Origin: Pelomonas sp046294815
Lineage (GTDB): Bacteria > Pseudomonadota > Gammaproteobacteria > Burkholderiales > Burkholderiaceae_C
DNA: 44,939 nt
Direction of reading: 5' to 3'
NCBI GenBank assembly: GCA_046294815.1
Contig: JBKBOJ010000019.1
Coordinates: 1-44,939 of the forward strand
A program made the position numbers and the translations under genes. Numbering within the stretch: the stretch's first letter is position 1; the number at the start of each line of letters is the position of its first letter. The notes beneath the pieces were generated by a model, which did not search any database, was not told the DNA's origin, and saw only the letters and a program-made list of their open reading frames with translations. Below, in pieces: positions 8,717-17,033 of this stretch.

Positions 8717-11152
8717 ATGAGCGCCGCCCGCAACCAGGCCCTGGCCACGCAGGCGCGGCGCGTCTACCTGGAAGCCCTGGTGCGCGGCATGACGCCGCTG
8801 GTGGCAGCGGTCGGTCAGGGCGCCAGCAACCTGCTGCTGCAAGGGGCGTCGCATGCCGTCATGCAGGCCCGGCGCGACGCCGTGCAGGCCTGGCAGAAGC
8901 TCGGGCCCAACTGGCAGATCGCCGTCGTGGGCGCGCTGCGCCACGCGGCCCAGCATGGCGTGTCCGAGAACGGCCGTGAGCACGAGCCCACCGTGCCGGC
9001 CCAGTCGCAGATGATGAGCCTGGTGGACGACCAGACCATCGAGCGCGAGATCGCCAGCTCGCGGCTGGCGCTGGCCATGATGGACCGCGCCACCTGGGAG
9101 TTCACCGACCTGCGCACTCGCATGCAGGCGCTGGAGGCGCACGACGACCTGGCGCCGCTGGACCTGCTGCGCGCTCACGTCGTGGCCCGCATCGCCCTAG
9201 ACGCCTGGAGCCGCGTGGGACTGGACGCCAACATCTGGCAGCTGTTGCGCCACGAGTTGCACGAGGAGTTCGCGCAGCTCATCAGCGAGGCCTACCACGA
9301 GACCAACCGCTGGCTGATTGCACAGAAGGTGCTGCCCGAGGTGGACCTGCGGCCCTTCATCCGCCGCACCGCCCAGGCGTCGGCGGCGGCCAGCGCGGCA
9401 GCGGCCGGGTCGGCGATGCCTGCCGCACCGGCGGCGCCCGTCGCCGTGCAGCCCTCGGGCTTGGCGCCGCTGTCCTCGGCTTCCGGCAGTGACGCGGCGC
9501 CGCGCAGCCGCGCCAGCAGCCAGGCCGACGAGGTCATGGCACAGCTGCAGCGCGTGCTGGCGCGCAACGTGCCGGGCTTTCCCGTCACCAGGAGCGAGCT
9601 GCCGGCCCACCCCGACGGCGGCAAGCCCAGCCTCGCCGGGCTGGGTACCGAGGCCGTGCAGGCAGCGCCGGTCGCGCGGCCGGCGCTGGCGGATGCGCCG
9701 TCCGCCAGCATGGCTGCCACGCCGGCGCCCTCGCCGCGCCTGTTGGGGGCGATCAAGCATGCACAGGAGTCGCTGCAGCGCCGCGCCGGCGCCGCAGCGG
9801 CCGATGTCGGGGCGCAGAGCGCGCCGCGCCAGCTCGAAGAGATCGGCGCCCGCAACCAGGCCTTCAAGCAGGTTCTGAAGCAGGCCGCCAGCACGCCGGC
9901 CGAGCGCGCCACCATCGAGATCGTGGCCATGATGTTCCAGAGCATCCTGACCGAAGAGCGCATTCCGGCCTCGGTGCGGGTGTGGTTCGCGCGGCTGCAG
10001 ATGCCGGTGCTGCGGGTGGCCGTCAGCGAGCCCGACTTCTTCGCCGCTGCTGACCATCCGGCGCGCCGCCTGATCGACCGCATGGGTGCCTGCGTGATGG
10101 GCTTCAACACGGCCCAGAGCAGCGGCCCCGGCACCGAGCGCGCCAGCAACGATGCGCTGGAGCGTGAGATCAAGCGCGTCGTGCAGGTCGTCGAGGCTTA
10201 TCCCGATACCGGCCGGCGCGTGTTCGCGACCGTGCTGACCGAGTTCGAAAAGTTCCTCGACCACTACTTCGAGAACGAGAACCAGGCCACACGGCGCGGC
10301 GTGTCGCTGGCGCAGCAGGTCGAGCAGCGCGAGACGCTGGCCATCCAGTACACCATCGAGCTGCGCAAGATGCTGTCCGAGGTGCCGGTGCAGGACGGTG
10401 TGCGCGACTTCCTGTTCCATGTCTGGGCCGACGTGCTGGCCGTCACCGCCGTGCGCTCGGGCGCCCAGTCCGATGTCACCAAGTCCATGAAGCGCGCCGC
10501 GGCCGACCTGATCTGGAGCGCCAGCGCCAAGTCCTCCCGTGAGGAGCGCGCCGAAGTCATCCGCCGCCTGCCGCCGCTGCTCAAGACGCTGCGTGACGGC
10601 ATGAGCCATGCGGGCCTGCCCATCGAGAAGCAGGACGAGCATGTGCGCCAGCTCAACAATGCGCTGGCCGCCGCCTTCACGGCCAAGACCGCCGCCATCC
10701 CGCGCGAGCGCCTGGACGAGCTGATGGACCAGCTTGAGACGCTGGAGGCCATGCTTCCCGAGGACATCGAGGGCGAGAGCCACGTCGACGAGATGTTGGT
10801 GCGCGACCTGTCCGGTCACGAGACCGAGGGCATGGAGGTGGTCGCCGAGGGCGGCTCGGCGCCGACGCCGGCCATGGTCGCCTGGGCGCGCGAGCTGCAG
10901 GTTGGCGGCTGGTTCATGCTGGACTACCGCGGCCGCAACGAACAGGTGCAGCTGGCCTGGCGCGGCCTGCGCAAGCAGCTGGCGCTGTTCGTCACGCCCA
11001 AGGGCCGCGGCGTGCTGTTCTCGCTCAACCGCATGGCGGCCTTCCTGCAGGCCGGCCTGTTGCTGCCGGCCCAGGACGAGGCGCTGACCGTGCTGGCCAC
11101 ACGCAAGGCGCTGGCCAAGCTCGATGCGGACCCCGGCCAACTGCTGAAATGA
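8717..11152 (+). CDS. DUF1631 family protein
   Basis: Large 811-residue cytoplasmic protein without signal peptide or membrane segments. Sequence style and C-terminal region (VQDGVRDFLFHVWADVLAV, then GGWFMLDYRGRNEQVQLAW) match the DUF1631 family of beta- and gammaproteobacteria, which some databases mislabel thymidine phosphorylase. The last 90 residues have a basic, beta-rich pattern like a PilZ fold, so c-di-GMP binding is conceivable, but no classic RxxxR motif is evident. A low-complexity Ala/Pro linker (about 220-340) separates two helical halves. Function is unknown. It follows secF and ends at a strong terminator, so it may be the last gene of the yajC-secDF transcript. Confidence 0.85.
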   Translation: MSAARNQALATQARRVYLEALVRGMTPLVAAVGQGASNLLLQGASHAVMQARRDAVQAWQKLGPNWQIAVVGALRHAAQHGVSENGREHEPTVPAQSQMMSLVDDQTIEREIASSRLALAMMDRATWEFTDLRTRMQALEAHDDLAPLDLLRAHVVARIALDAWSRVGLDANIWQLLRHELHEEFAQLISEAYHETNRWLIAQKVLPEVDLRPFIRRTAQASAAASAAAAGSAMPAAPAAPVAVQPSGLAPLSSASGSDAAPRSRASSQADEVMAQLQRVLARNVPGFPVTRSELPAHPDGGKPSLAGLGTEAVQAAPVARPALADAPSASMAATPAPSPRLLGAIKHAQESLQRRAGAAAADVGAQSAPRQLEEIGARNQAFKQVLKQAASTPAERATIEIVAMMFQSILTEERIPASVRVWFARLQMPVLRVAVSEPDFFAAADHPARRLIDRMGACVMGFNTAQSSGPGTERASNDALEREIKRVVQVVEAYPDTGRRVFATVLTEFEKFLDHYFENENQATRRGVSLAQQVEQRETLAIQYTIELRKMLSEVPVQDGVRDFLFHVWADVLAVTAVRSGAQSDVTKSMKRAAADLIWSASAKSSREERAEVIRRLPPLLKTLRDGMSHAGLPIEKQDEHVRQLNNALAAAFTAKTAAIPRERLDELMDQLETLEAMLPEDIEGESHVDEMLVRDLSGHETEGMEVVAEGGSAPTPAMVAWARELQVGGWFMLDYRGRNEQVQLAWRGLRKQLALFVTPKGRGVLFSLNRMAAFLQAGLLLPAQDEALTVLATRKALAKLDADPGQLLK

Positions 11153-11155
11153 ACA

Positions 11156-11179
11156 ACGGCGCCTGGGGCGCCGTTTTTC
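11156..11179. terminator. Rho-independent terminator between DUF1631 gene and smg
   Basis: ACGGCGCC, loop TGG, GGCGCCGT followed by a run of five T on the plus strand: an eight-base perfect stem right after the DUF1631 stop. The opposite side reads GTTGTTC on the minus strand, moderately T-rich, so it may also end the minus-strand LysM-dprA-smg transcript, whose stop codon lies at 11180-11182. Confidence 0.9.
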
Positions 11180-11632
11180 TTAATGGATCAGCCGATCTTC
11201 TGGGGCAACGAACAACTCGTCGAGGATGAGGGCGTCAGGCTCTTCCCCCAGGCTCCAAAACACCATCAGCACGATGATCTTCAGGTCCTCCAGGTCCACG
11301 GTGTTGCCGCCGATCGCCATCGCGCGGTCGATGACGATCTCGCGCATGGGGCCGGGCAGCACGCCGGCGGATTCCAGGAAGCTGATGAAGCCGATGGAGG
11401 CCTCGCCCAAGTGTTCCACCTCGGCGGCGGTGTAGACCCGCTGCGCATGTTCGCTCTGCTCGCCGTGGTAGGCCGCGCCGGCCGCAGCCAGGCCATCCAG
11501 CCAGCTCAGCGCTTCCTGAATCTCGTCGTTCTCGAAGCCCACCGCGGTCAGCTTGCGCGCCAGCTGTGCATGGTCCGGGCAGGCGTCCGGGCGCCAGTAG
11601 GTCTCGTAGAGGTAAACCAGGACATCGAACAT
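11180..11632 (-). CDS. smg: Smg family protein (DUF494)
   Basis: Conserved 150-residue cytoplasmic protein beginning MFDVLVYLYETYWRPDA, the hallmark of Smg/DUF494, and ending in the acidic helix DLEDLKIIVLMVFWSLGEEP. The gene is classically found after dprA near def-fmt, as here. Biochemical role is unestablished. I use the ATG at 11632; the open frame extends far upstream only because of GC richness. An 86-base gap separates it from dprA, so a separate start of transcription is possible. No unusual features. Confidence 0.93.
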   Translation of the reverse strand: MFDVLVYLYETYWRPDACPDHAQLARKLTAVGFENDEIQEALSWLDGLAAAGAAYHGEQSEHAQRVYTAAEVEHLGEASIGFISFLESAGVLPGPMREIVIDRAMAIGGNTVDLEDLKIIVLMVFWSLGEEPDALILDELFVAPEDRLIH

Positions 11633-11718
11633 GGTGAGGGGATGATAGCCCAGCGTTCCGGGCGAGCCGGGCGCGAATAACCCCGGGGATGCTGCGCTGA
11701 TGTTCGCAGCTCGGCTCG

Positions 11719-12804
11719 TCAGCCCTGGCGGCGGCGCTGGTACAGCTGGCCCGCCAGCCGGGCCACCTGGCCGTCCAGTTCCAGCTCCAGCAGCGCCGCG
11801 CTCAACTCGGCGGCTGGCCAGCCGCAGCGGGCCATCAAGGCGTCCAGGCTGACCGGATCGAAGCCCATCGCGTCCAGCAGCGCCTGCTGCTCGTGCGGTG
11901 TCTCCACGATCTCGGGCGCGGCCGGCTGCGCCTGGCCGCACAACTCCTCCAGCACGTCGGCGGCCGACTCCACCAGCTTGGCGCCCTGGCGGATCAGCGC
12001 ATGGCAGCCGCGCGACTGCGGTGAATGAATGGAGCCCGGGATGGCGAACACCTCCCGACCCGCCTCCACCGCTTGCCGTGCCGTGATCAGCGATCCCGAC
12101 TGCACGGCTGCCTCCACGACCAGGCAGCCGCGGCTGAGTCCCGCGATGATGCGGTTGCGCTGGGGGAAGTTGGCTTGCAGCACCGGCATGCCCAGCGCGT
12201 ACTCGCTGAGCATCAGGCCGCCGTCCGCCAGGATGCGTGCGGCCAAGCCGGCATTGCGGCGCGGGTAGACCTGGTCCAGCCCGGTGCCCACGACGGCGAT
12301 CGTGCCGCCCTGCGCGTCCAGCGCGCCCTCGTGGGCGGCGGCATCCACCCCCAACGCCAGGCCCGACACGATGGTGTAACCCTCCCGGGCCAGCGCCCGC
12401 GAGAAGGCGCGTGCGTTGTCGGCGCCCTGAGCCGTGGGGTTGCGGCTGCCCACCACGGCCAGGCAGGGCGTGGCCAGCAGCTCGCGCCGACCCTGCAGCC
12501 ACAGCAGCAGCGGCGGATCGGCGGTGGCGAGCAGTTGGGGCGGGTAGTCTGGGTCGCCCAGGGCCAGCAGTGCATGTCCGTCCTGCGCCAGCCAATCCTC
12601 GGCCTTGGCGATCAGGTGCGCGAGGTGCTCGGGCGGCTGGTTCAAGGCCGCGCGCTGCCTGGGCGACAGCGCCTGCTCCAGCGCTGCGGCGGGCAGTTCG
12701 AACACGGACTCGGCGCTTCCCGCCATGGCCAGCAGCCGCCGCGCAGCGGCCGGGCCGACGCTCTCCGTCAGCCGCAGCCAGGCGGCCAGTTCGGCCGGGG
12801 CCAT
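11719..12804 (-). CDS. dprA: DNA-processing protein DprA
   Basis: Binds incoming single-stranded DNA and loads RecA during natural transformation; cytosolic. The 361-residue product has an N-terminal helical region (LRLTESVGPAAARRLL) and the Rossmann-like core with VVGSRNPT, GYTIVSGLALGVDAAAH, NFPQRNRIIAGLS, VEAAVQSGSLITARQA and FAIPGSIHSPQSRGCH. A C-terminal winged-helix domain follows (about 290-361). The start ATG overlaps the preceding LysM gene's TGA by one base (TGATG), so the two are translationally coupled. Presence alone does not prove competence; many non-competent bacteria keep dprA. Confidence 0.96.
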   Translation of the reverse strand: MAPAELAAWLRLTESVGPAAARRLLAMAGSAESVFELPAAALEQALSPRQRAALNQPPEHLAHLIAKAEDWLAQDGHALLALGDPDYPPQLLATADPPLLLWLQGRRELLATPCLAVVGSRNPTAQGADNARAFSRALAREGYTIVSGLALGVDAAAHEGALDAQGGTIAVVGTGLDQVYPRRNAGLAARILADGGLMLSEYALGMPVLQANFPQRNRIIAGLSRGCLVVEAAVQSGSLITARQAVEAGREVFAIPGSIHSPQSRGCHALIRQGAKLVESAADVLEELCGQAQPAAPEIVETPHEQQALLDAMGFDPVSLDALMARCGWPAAELSAALLELELDGQVARLAGQLYQRRRQG

Positions 12805-13961
12805 CAGGGTTCGGTGAAGCGATCCCCGGGCTTGACCGGTTCCTTCACCGAGATGATCAGCGCGTAAGACACGCGCTCGTAGACCTCGAAGACGAACAGC
12901 ACGCCGTGGCGCTCGTCGGGCAGCTTGATGGCCTCGGGGCGCTCGGCCGTCTTGTCCATCACGCGCGCGCCGTCGCGCCACAGCGCAAACACATGGCCGC
13001 GCTCGACGCCGTCGCGCTTGCCGCGGTTCAGCGCGACGATCTGGTTCTGGCCGGCGTTCAGCGCGTCGCCATAGATCGACACGATCTGGCCCGCCATGGG
13101 CTTGTCGGGCGCATGCGGCACATAGCGATCCAGGTTGCGCTGCGGCGCGGGCGCGAGGCGGTCGCCAATGCCCACTTCCTGCTTGACCTGCTTGATGTGC
13201 AGCGTGGCCGGCACGATCTCGGTCTTGCCGTCGGACAGGCGGCGGTCCTCGGCCGGGCGGATCAGGTCGGCGGTGCCGACATAGGGCGCCTCGTAGCCCA
13301 GGATCTCCTTCGTCGCCGGGTCGCGCAGCGGCCGGGCGTTGCGGAAGATGCGGAAGTCCGTCGCACCGGCGAAGTCGCCGCGCGCATAGGCCAGGTCGTC
13401 GCGGCCCAGCAGCACATGGCCTTCCTGCGCGGCAACGATGCGCGGCGCAGCGGCGAGCTGATCGGTGTCGAAGACCACGGCGTCGGTCAGGAAGGGCTGG
13501 ATCAGGTGCAGAGGGATGGTGGGGATGGGGCTGCCGTCCAGCGGCGCTACACGCATCCGCGGGCTCAGCTTGATGGTGTCGCCAGCGTCGCCGCCGCCCA
13601 CATGCTGGCCAATCTGCAGCCGCGCGCGGCCCTCGGACTTGACCAGCACCAGCACCTGGCCGGGGTAAATCAGGTGCGGGTTGCGGATCTGTTCGCGGTT
13701 CATGCCCCATAGCTCGGGCCAGCGCCAGGGGCTCTTCAGGAACAGGCCCGAGATGTCCCACAGCGTGTCGCCGGGCTTGACGGTGTAGCTGTCGGGTGCG
13801 TCGGGTGCCAGCTCGGACAGCGGCACGCCGGCGCTGGCGACCTGTTCGGCCACGCGGCGCTGGTCCGCGGTGATGGGGAGGTTGCTGGGCTGGGCCCAGG
13901 CCGAGGTCAGCGCGAGGGCAAGGCAGGCCGCAACGAAATGGGCGGGGCGGGCAGCGGGCAT
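12804..13961 (-). CDS. Exported LysM peptidoglycan-binding protein
   Basis: The 385-residue product starts with a signal peptide (HFVAACLALALTSAWAQ, cleavage after AWA). Near residues 55-105 it carries a LysM domain: YTVKPGDTLWDISGLFLKSP and NPHLIYPGQVLVLV. The remaining 280 residues form a beta-rich region of unknown fold that is conserved with this arrangement in Burkholderiales. It is periplasmic or cell-wall associated. I choose ATG 13961, with GGAG eleven bases ahead, over the farther start at 14021, because only this one places the signal peptide at the N-terminus. First gene of the LysM-dprA-smg unit; its stop overlaps the dprA start. Confidence 0.9.
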   Translation of the reverse strand: MPAARPAHFVAACLALALTSAWAQPSNLPITADQRRVAEQVASAGVPLSELAPDAPDSYTVKPGDTLWDISGLFLKSPWRWPELWGMNREQIRNPHLIYPGQVLVLVKSEGRARLQIGQHVGGGDAGDTIKLSPRMRVAPLDGSPIPTIPLHLIQPFLTDAVVFDTDQLAAAPRIVAAQEGHVLLGRDDLAYARGDFAGATDFRIFRNARPLRDPATKEILGYEAPYVGTADLIRPAEDRRLSDGKTEIVPATLHIKQVKQEVGIGDRLAPAPQRNLDRYVPHAPDKPMAGQIVSIYGDALNAGQNQIVALNRGKRDGVERGHVFALWRDGARVMDKTAERPEAIKLPDERHGVLFVFEVYERVSYALIISVKEPVKPGDRFTEP

Positions 13962-13996
13962 CGGGCGCGGTCTCCGAAGGGATTGCCGTATCGGCG

Positions 13997-14025
13997 AAAA
14001 TCTCGGCCATTCTGCACGCATTCAA
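13997..14025 (-). promoter_or_regulatory. Possible promoter for LysM-dprA-smg
   Basis: On the minus strand TTGAAT (14020-14025) and GATTTT (13997-14002) are separated by 17 bases, a reasonable sigma-70 layout 36 bases before the LysM start. It lies in the 127-base divergent gap with def. A plus-strand TACAAAT near 14053 could serve def, but its -35 is unclear. Confidence 0.35.
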
Positions 14026-14088
14026 CCCGGCCGGTCCCCGCTTGCGAGTGCTTACAAATCGCACGCCGTGGCCGCAGCCCCACATCCC

Positions 14089-14625
14089 ATGGCCCTGCTC
14101 AACATCCTCCGCTTCCCCGACCCGCGCCTGCATACCGTCGCCAAGCCCGTGGCCCAGGTGGATGCCCGCATCCGCCAGCTCGTCGATGACATGCTGGAGA
14201 CCATGTATGCCGCCGACGGCGTGGGCCTGGCCGCCACGCAGGTGGACGTGCATGAGCGCGTCGTCGTCATCGACACCTCGCCGGAGCGCGACACGCCGCG
14301 CGTGCTGATCAACCCCGAGATCATCAAGAAGAGCGAGCGCATGGTGGACGGCGAGGAAGGCTGTCTGTCCGTGCCGACCATCTACGACAAGGTGCCGCGG
14401 CATGCCGAGGTCAGCGTGCGCGCGATCAATCGCGACGGCGAGGTCTACGAGTTCGACGCCGACGGTCTGCTGGCCGTGTGCGTGCAGCACGAGCTGGACC
14501 ATCTGCTGGGCAAGGTCTTCGTCGAATACCTCAGCCCGCTCAAGCGCGAGCGCATCAAGACCAAGATGATCAAGAAGACGCGCGAGGAGGAGGCCGAGGC
14601 CAAGCGTCGTCAGCAGCGCCTCTGA
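14089..14625 (+). CDS. def: Peptide deformylase
   Basis: Iron or zinc enzyme that removes the N-formyl group from nascent proteins at the ribosome exit. The 178-residue product has all three active-site motifs: GVGLAATQ (about 44-51), EGCLS (89-93, metal Cys) and QHELDHL (about 134-140, HExxH metal site). The C-terminus is a long basic helix rich in Lys, Arg and Glu, as in E. coli PDF, which contacts the ribosome. The start is ATG 14089. The frame is open further upstream, but the extra residues do not belong to the family. fmt follows after one base, the classic def-fmt pair. Confidence 0.97.
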   Translation: MALLNILRFPDPRLHTVAKPVAQVDARIRQLVDDMLETMYAADGVGLAATQVDVHERVVVIDTSPERDTPRVLINPEIIKKSERMVDGEEGCLSVPTIYDKVPRHAEVSVRAINRDGEVYEFDADGLLAVCVQHELDHLLGKVFVEYLSPLKRERIKTKMIKKTREEEAEAKRRQQRL

Positions 14626-14626
14626 C

Positions 14627-15622
14627 ATGCGGGTCGTCTTCGCCGGCACGCCGGAGTTCGCCGCCGTCGCGCTGGATGCCTTGCTGGCCGCCGGCTTCAC
14701 CGTCCCTCTGGTGCTCACGCAACCCGACCGCCCGGCCGGCCGTGGCATGAAGCTGCAGGCCTCGGCGGTCAAGCAGCGCGCCTTGGCGGCCGGCATCCCG
14801 GTCGCGCAGCCGCAGGGGCTGAAGCTCGACGGCAAGTACGCGGCCGATGCGGCCGCGGCGCGCGCGGCGCTGCTGGCGGCCGACCCCGATGTGATGGTGG
14901 TGGCTGCCTACGGCCTCATCCTGCCGCAGTGGGTGCTGGACCTGCCGGGGTCCAGGCGCCCCGCGCCGGCGGGTACGCCGGGGGATCGAGCCGCCCCTGC
15001 GGGCGGCTTGCGCGGCTGCCTGAACATCCATGCCTCGCTGCTGCCGCGCTGGCGCGGCGCGGCGCCCATCCACCGCGCGATCGAGGCGGGCGACGCCGAG
15101 ACCGGCATCACCATCATGCAGATGGACGCTGGCCTGGACACCGGCGACATGCTGCTGGTGGGCCGTGAGCCCATAGTCGCCACCGACACGACGGCGACGC
15201 TGCACGACCGCCTGGCAACCCTGGGCGGCCGCCTCATCGTCGAGGCTCTGCGCGCCGAGGCGCTGATGCGCACGCCCCAGCCGGCCGAGGGCGTCACCTA
15301 CGCACACAAGATCGACAAGGCCGAGAGCGCCATCGCCTGGACGCAGCCCGCCGCCGTGATCGAGCGCCGGCTGCGCGCGTTCGACCCCTTCCCGGGCGGT
15401 GTGGCCTCGCTGGGCGGCGAGGCGGTCAAGATCTGGCGCGCCGAGCTGGCCGAGGGGCAGGGCAGGCCGGGGGAGGTCATCGCGCCGGGCCCGGTCGTCG
15501 CATGCGGCCAGGGCGCGCTGCGCCTGACCGAGCTGCAGCGCGCCGGCGGCAAGCGTGTCTCAGCGGCGGCCTTCCTGCAGGCCCGACCCATCGCGGTGGG
15601 TGAGCGCTTCGAGACGGCTTGA
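14627..15622 (+). CDS. fmt: Methionyl-tRNA formyltransferase with in-frame insertion
   Basis: Formylates Met-tRNAfMet for translation initiation, using 10-formyl-THF. The 331-residue product has VFAGTPEFA at the N-terminus, the catalytic region NIHASLLPRWRGAAPIHRAI with Asn and His, then MDAGLDTGDML with the catalytic Asp, and a C-terminal OB-like domain. Just before the catalytic Asn, where most homologues read a few residues between LP and GCLN, there are about 20 extra Gly/Pro/Ala/Arg-rich residues (from about 108, bases 14948-15013). The frame is kept and the catalytic residues remain, so the enzyme is probably active. One base downstream of def. Confidence 0.94.
   Translation: MRVVFAGTPEFAAVALDALLAAGFTVPLVLTQPDRPAGRGMKLQASAVKQRALAAGIPVAQPQGLKLDGKYAADAAAARAALLAADPDVMVVAAYGLILPQWVLDLPGSRRPAPAGTPGDRAAPAGGLRGCLNIHASLLPRWRGAAPIHRAIEAGDAETGITIMQMDAGLDTGDMLLVGREPIVATDTTATLHDRLATLGGRLIVEALRAEALMRTPQPAEGVTYAHKIDKAESAIAWTQPAAVIERRLRAFDPFPGGVASLGGEAVKIWRAELAEGQGRPGEVIAPGPVVACGQGALRLTELQRAGGKRVSAAAFLQARPIAVGERFETA
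14948..15013 (+). other. Hairpin-bearing in-frame insertion inside fmt
   Basis: This stretch encodes a low-complexity Gly/Pro/Ala/Arg peptide absent from typical Fmt and contains GCCGCCC (14990-14996), loop CTGC, GGCGG arm GGGCGGC (15001-15007), a perfect seven-base inverted repeat. Codons such as GGT, ACG, CGA and CCT are less GC3-biased than the surrounding gene. It looks like a small palindromic repeat that landed in a surface loop. Whether it recurs elsewhere in the genome cannot be seen here. Confidence 0.5.
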
Positions 15623-15680
15623 TTTGCCGCCTCATGGCACCATGTGCGGCATCGTTGTTCATCCACTGGAGCCCGTTGCC

Positions 15681-16538
15681 ATGTTCAATCTCGTGAAGAC
15701 CGCCATCCTGATGGCCGCCATCACGGCGCTGTTCATGGCCGTCGGCGCCATGATCGGCGGCCAGAGTGGCATGCTGATTGCGCTGCTCGTCGCCGTCTGC
15801 ATGAACTTCTTCAGCTACTGGTTCTCCGCGGACATGGTGCTGAAGATGTACAACGCCCGCGAGGTCGACGCCGCGTCCGCCCCGCAGTTCTACCGCATGG
15901 TGGCTGAGCTTGCCGCGCGGGCCAACCTGCCGATGCCGCGTGTCTACCTGATCGACGAGCCGGCGCCCAACGCCTTCGCCACCGGCCGCAATCCGGAGAA
16001 CGCCGCTGTCGCCGCAACGACCGGCATCCTGCGCGTGCTCTCCGAGCGCGAGCTGCGCGGCGTGATGGCGCACGAGCTGGCCCATGTGGCGCACCGCGAC
16101 ATCCTGATCAGCACCATCAGCGCCACCATGGCCGGCGCCATCTCCATGCTGGCGAACTTCGCGACCATCTTCGGCGGTCGCGACGAGAACGGCCGTCCCG
16201 TCAACCCGATTGCCGTCATCGCCGTGGCGCTGCTGGCACCGCTGGCGGCCAGCCTGATCCAGATGGCCATCAGTCGCGCGCGCGAGTTCGAGGCCGACCG
16301 TGGTGGCGCCGAAATCTCTGGCGACCCGGCCGCGCTGGCCTCGGCGCTGGACAAAATTCACCGCTATGCGCAGGGCATCCCCTTGGCCCCGGCAGAGGCT
16401 CACCCGGAGACGGCGCAGATGATGATCATGAACCCGCTGTCCGGCGGCGGTTTGCGGGGGCTGTTCTCCACCCATCCTTCCACCGAAGAGCGCATCGCAC
16501 GGCTGATGGCGATGGCGCGTGGTGGCGGCTGGCGCTGA
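15681..16538 (+). CDS. htpX: Membrane zinc metalloprotease HtpX
   Basis: M48-family inner-membrane endopeptidase that degrades misfolded membrane proteins together with FtsH. The 285-residue product begins with two membrane helices (TAILMAAITALFMAVGAMI and MLIALLVAVCMNFFSYWF). It carries NAFATGRNPENAAVAATTG, the zinc-binding HELAHVAHRD (HELAH near 131-135), two further hydrophobic segments and the third ligand region REFEADRGGA. The C-terminal FSTHPSTEERIARL is also typical. Start ATG 15681 has GGAG twelve bases ahead; the frame's upstream extension is rejected because HtpX starts MFNLVKT-like. In E. coli htpX answers to Cpx; nothing of that is visible here. Confidence 0.96.
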   Translation: MFNLVKTAILMAAITALFMAVGAMIGGQSGMLIALLVAVCMNFFSYWFSADMVLKMYNAREVDAASAPQFYRMVAELAARANLPMPRVYLIDEPAPNAFATGRNPENAAVAATTGILRVLSERELRGVMAHELAHVAHRDILISTISATMAGAISMLANFATIFGGRDENGRPVNPIAVIAVALLAPLAASLIQMAISRAREFEADRGGAEISGDPAALASALDKIHRYAQGIPLAPAEAHPETAQMMIMNPLSGGGLRGLFSTHPSTEERIARLMAMARGGGWR

Positions 16539-16573
16539 TTCAAGTTCCAGTCCACACCGCCGATACCTGAAGC

Positions 16574-16918
16574 ATGAAGCGTCTCCTTCTCGCGCTGCCC
16601 CTGCTCGCGACGCTGTCGGCCTGTGAGCAGTTGGGCATCGACGACCCGGCCAAGGTGGCGGCCGCCAAGGAAGCCGATGGCAAAGCCATCGGCGGCGCCT
16701 GCCGGCACGCGTTGCGGGCCATCGAGGACTGCTATGTGCTCAACCCCAAGGCGCAGAAGGCGGCCGTCTACGCCGGCTGGCGCGAGATGGACGAGTACAT
16801 GCGCGAGAACAAGCTGGAGGGCATTGCCCCCGTGGTACCGCGCCCGGGCAGCGTGAAGCCGCCGGCCGACGGGGCCGAGGCCGAGCCGGCGGAGAAGCCG
16901 GCCTCCAAGGCGGGCTGA
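16574..16918 (+). CDS. Small putative lipoprotein
   Basis: A 114-residue product with a lipoprotein signal: MKRLLLALPLLATLSAC, lipobox LSAC with Cys at 17, followed by EQ, so sorting to the outer membrane is likely. The mature part has two further Cys (in GGACRHAL and IEDCYVL) that could form a disulfide. A charged helical segment and a Pro/Ala/Glu-rich tail follow. I do not recognise a named family. It lies 35 bases after htpX and may share its transcript, which hints at envelope quality control, but that is inference only. Confidence 0.75.
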   Translation: MKRLLLALPLLATLSACEQLGIDDPAKVAAAKEADGKAIGGACRHALRAIEDCYVLNPKAQKAAVYAGWREMDEYMRENKLEGIAPVVPRPGSVKPPADGAEAEPAEKPASKAG

Positions 16919-17033
16919 CCAGCACGCCGGACTGCATTTCAGCCCCGCGATCCTGCGCATCGTCGCGTCGGCCTGGGCGCTGCAGCCGGCGGGCGGCAGC
17001 ATGCAGCCATCGTCAAGTCCGATGGAGCACGCC

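Noticed and set aside
11719..14835. dprA reading frame remaining open far upstream, suggesting a 1038-residue fusion
   Set aside because: The upstream part is shadow of the LysM, def and fmt genes. The DprA family start matches ATG 12804, which overlaps the LysM stop.
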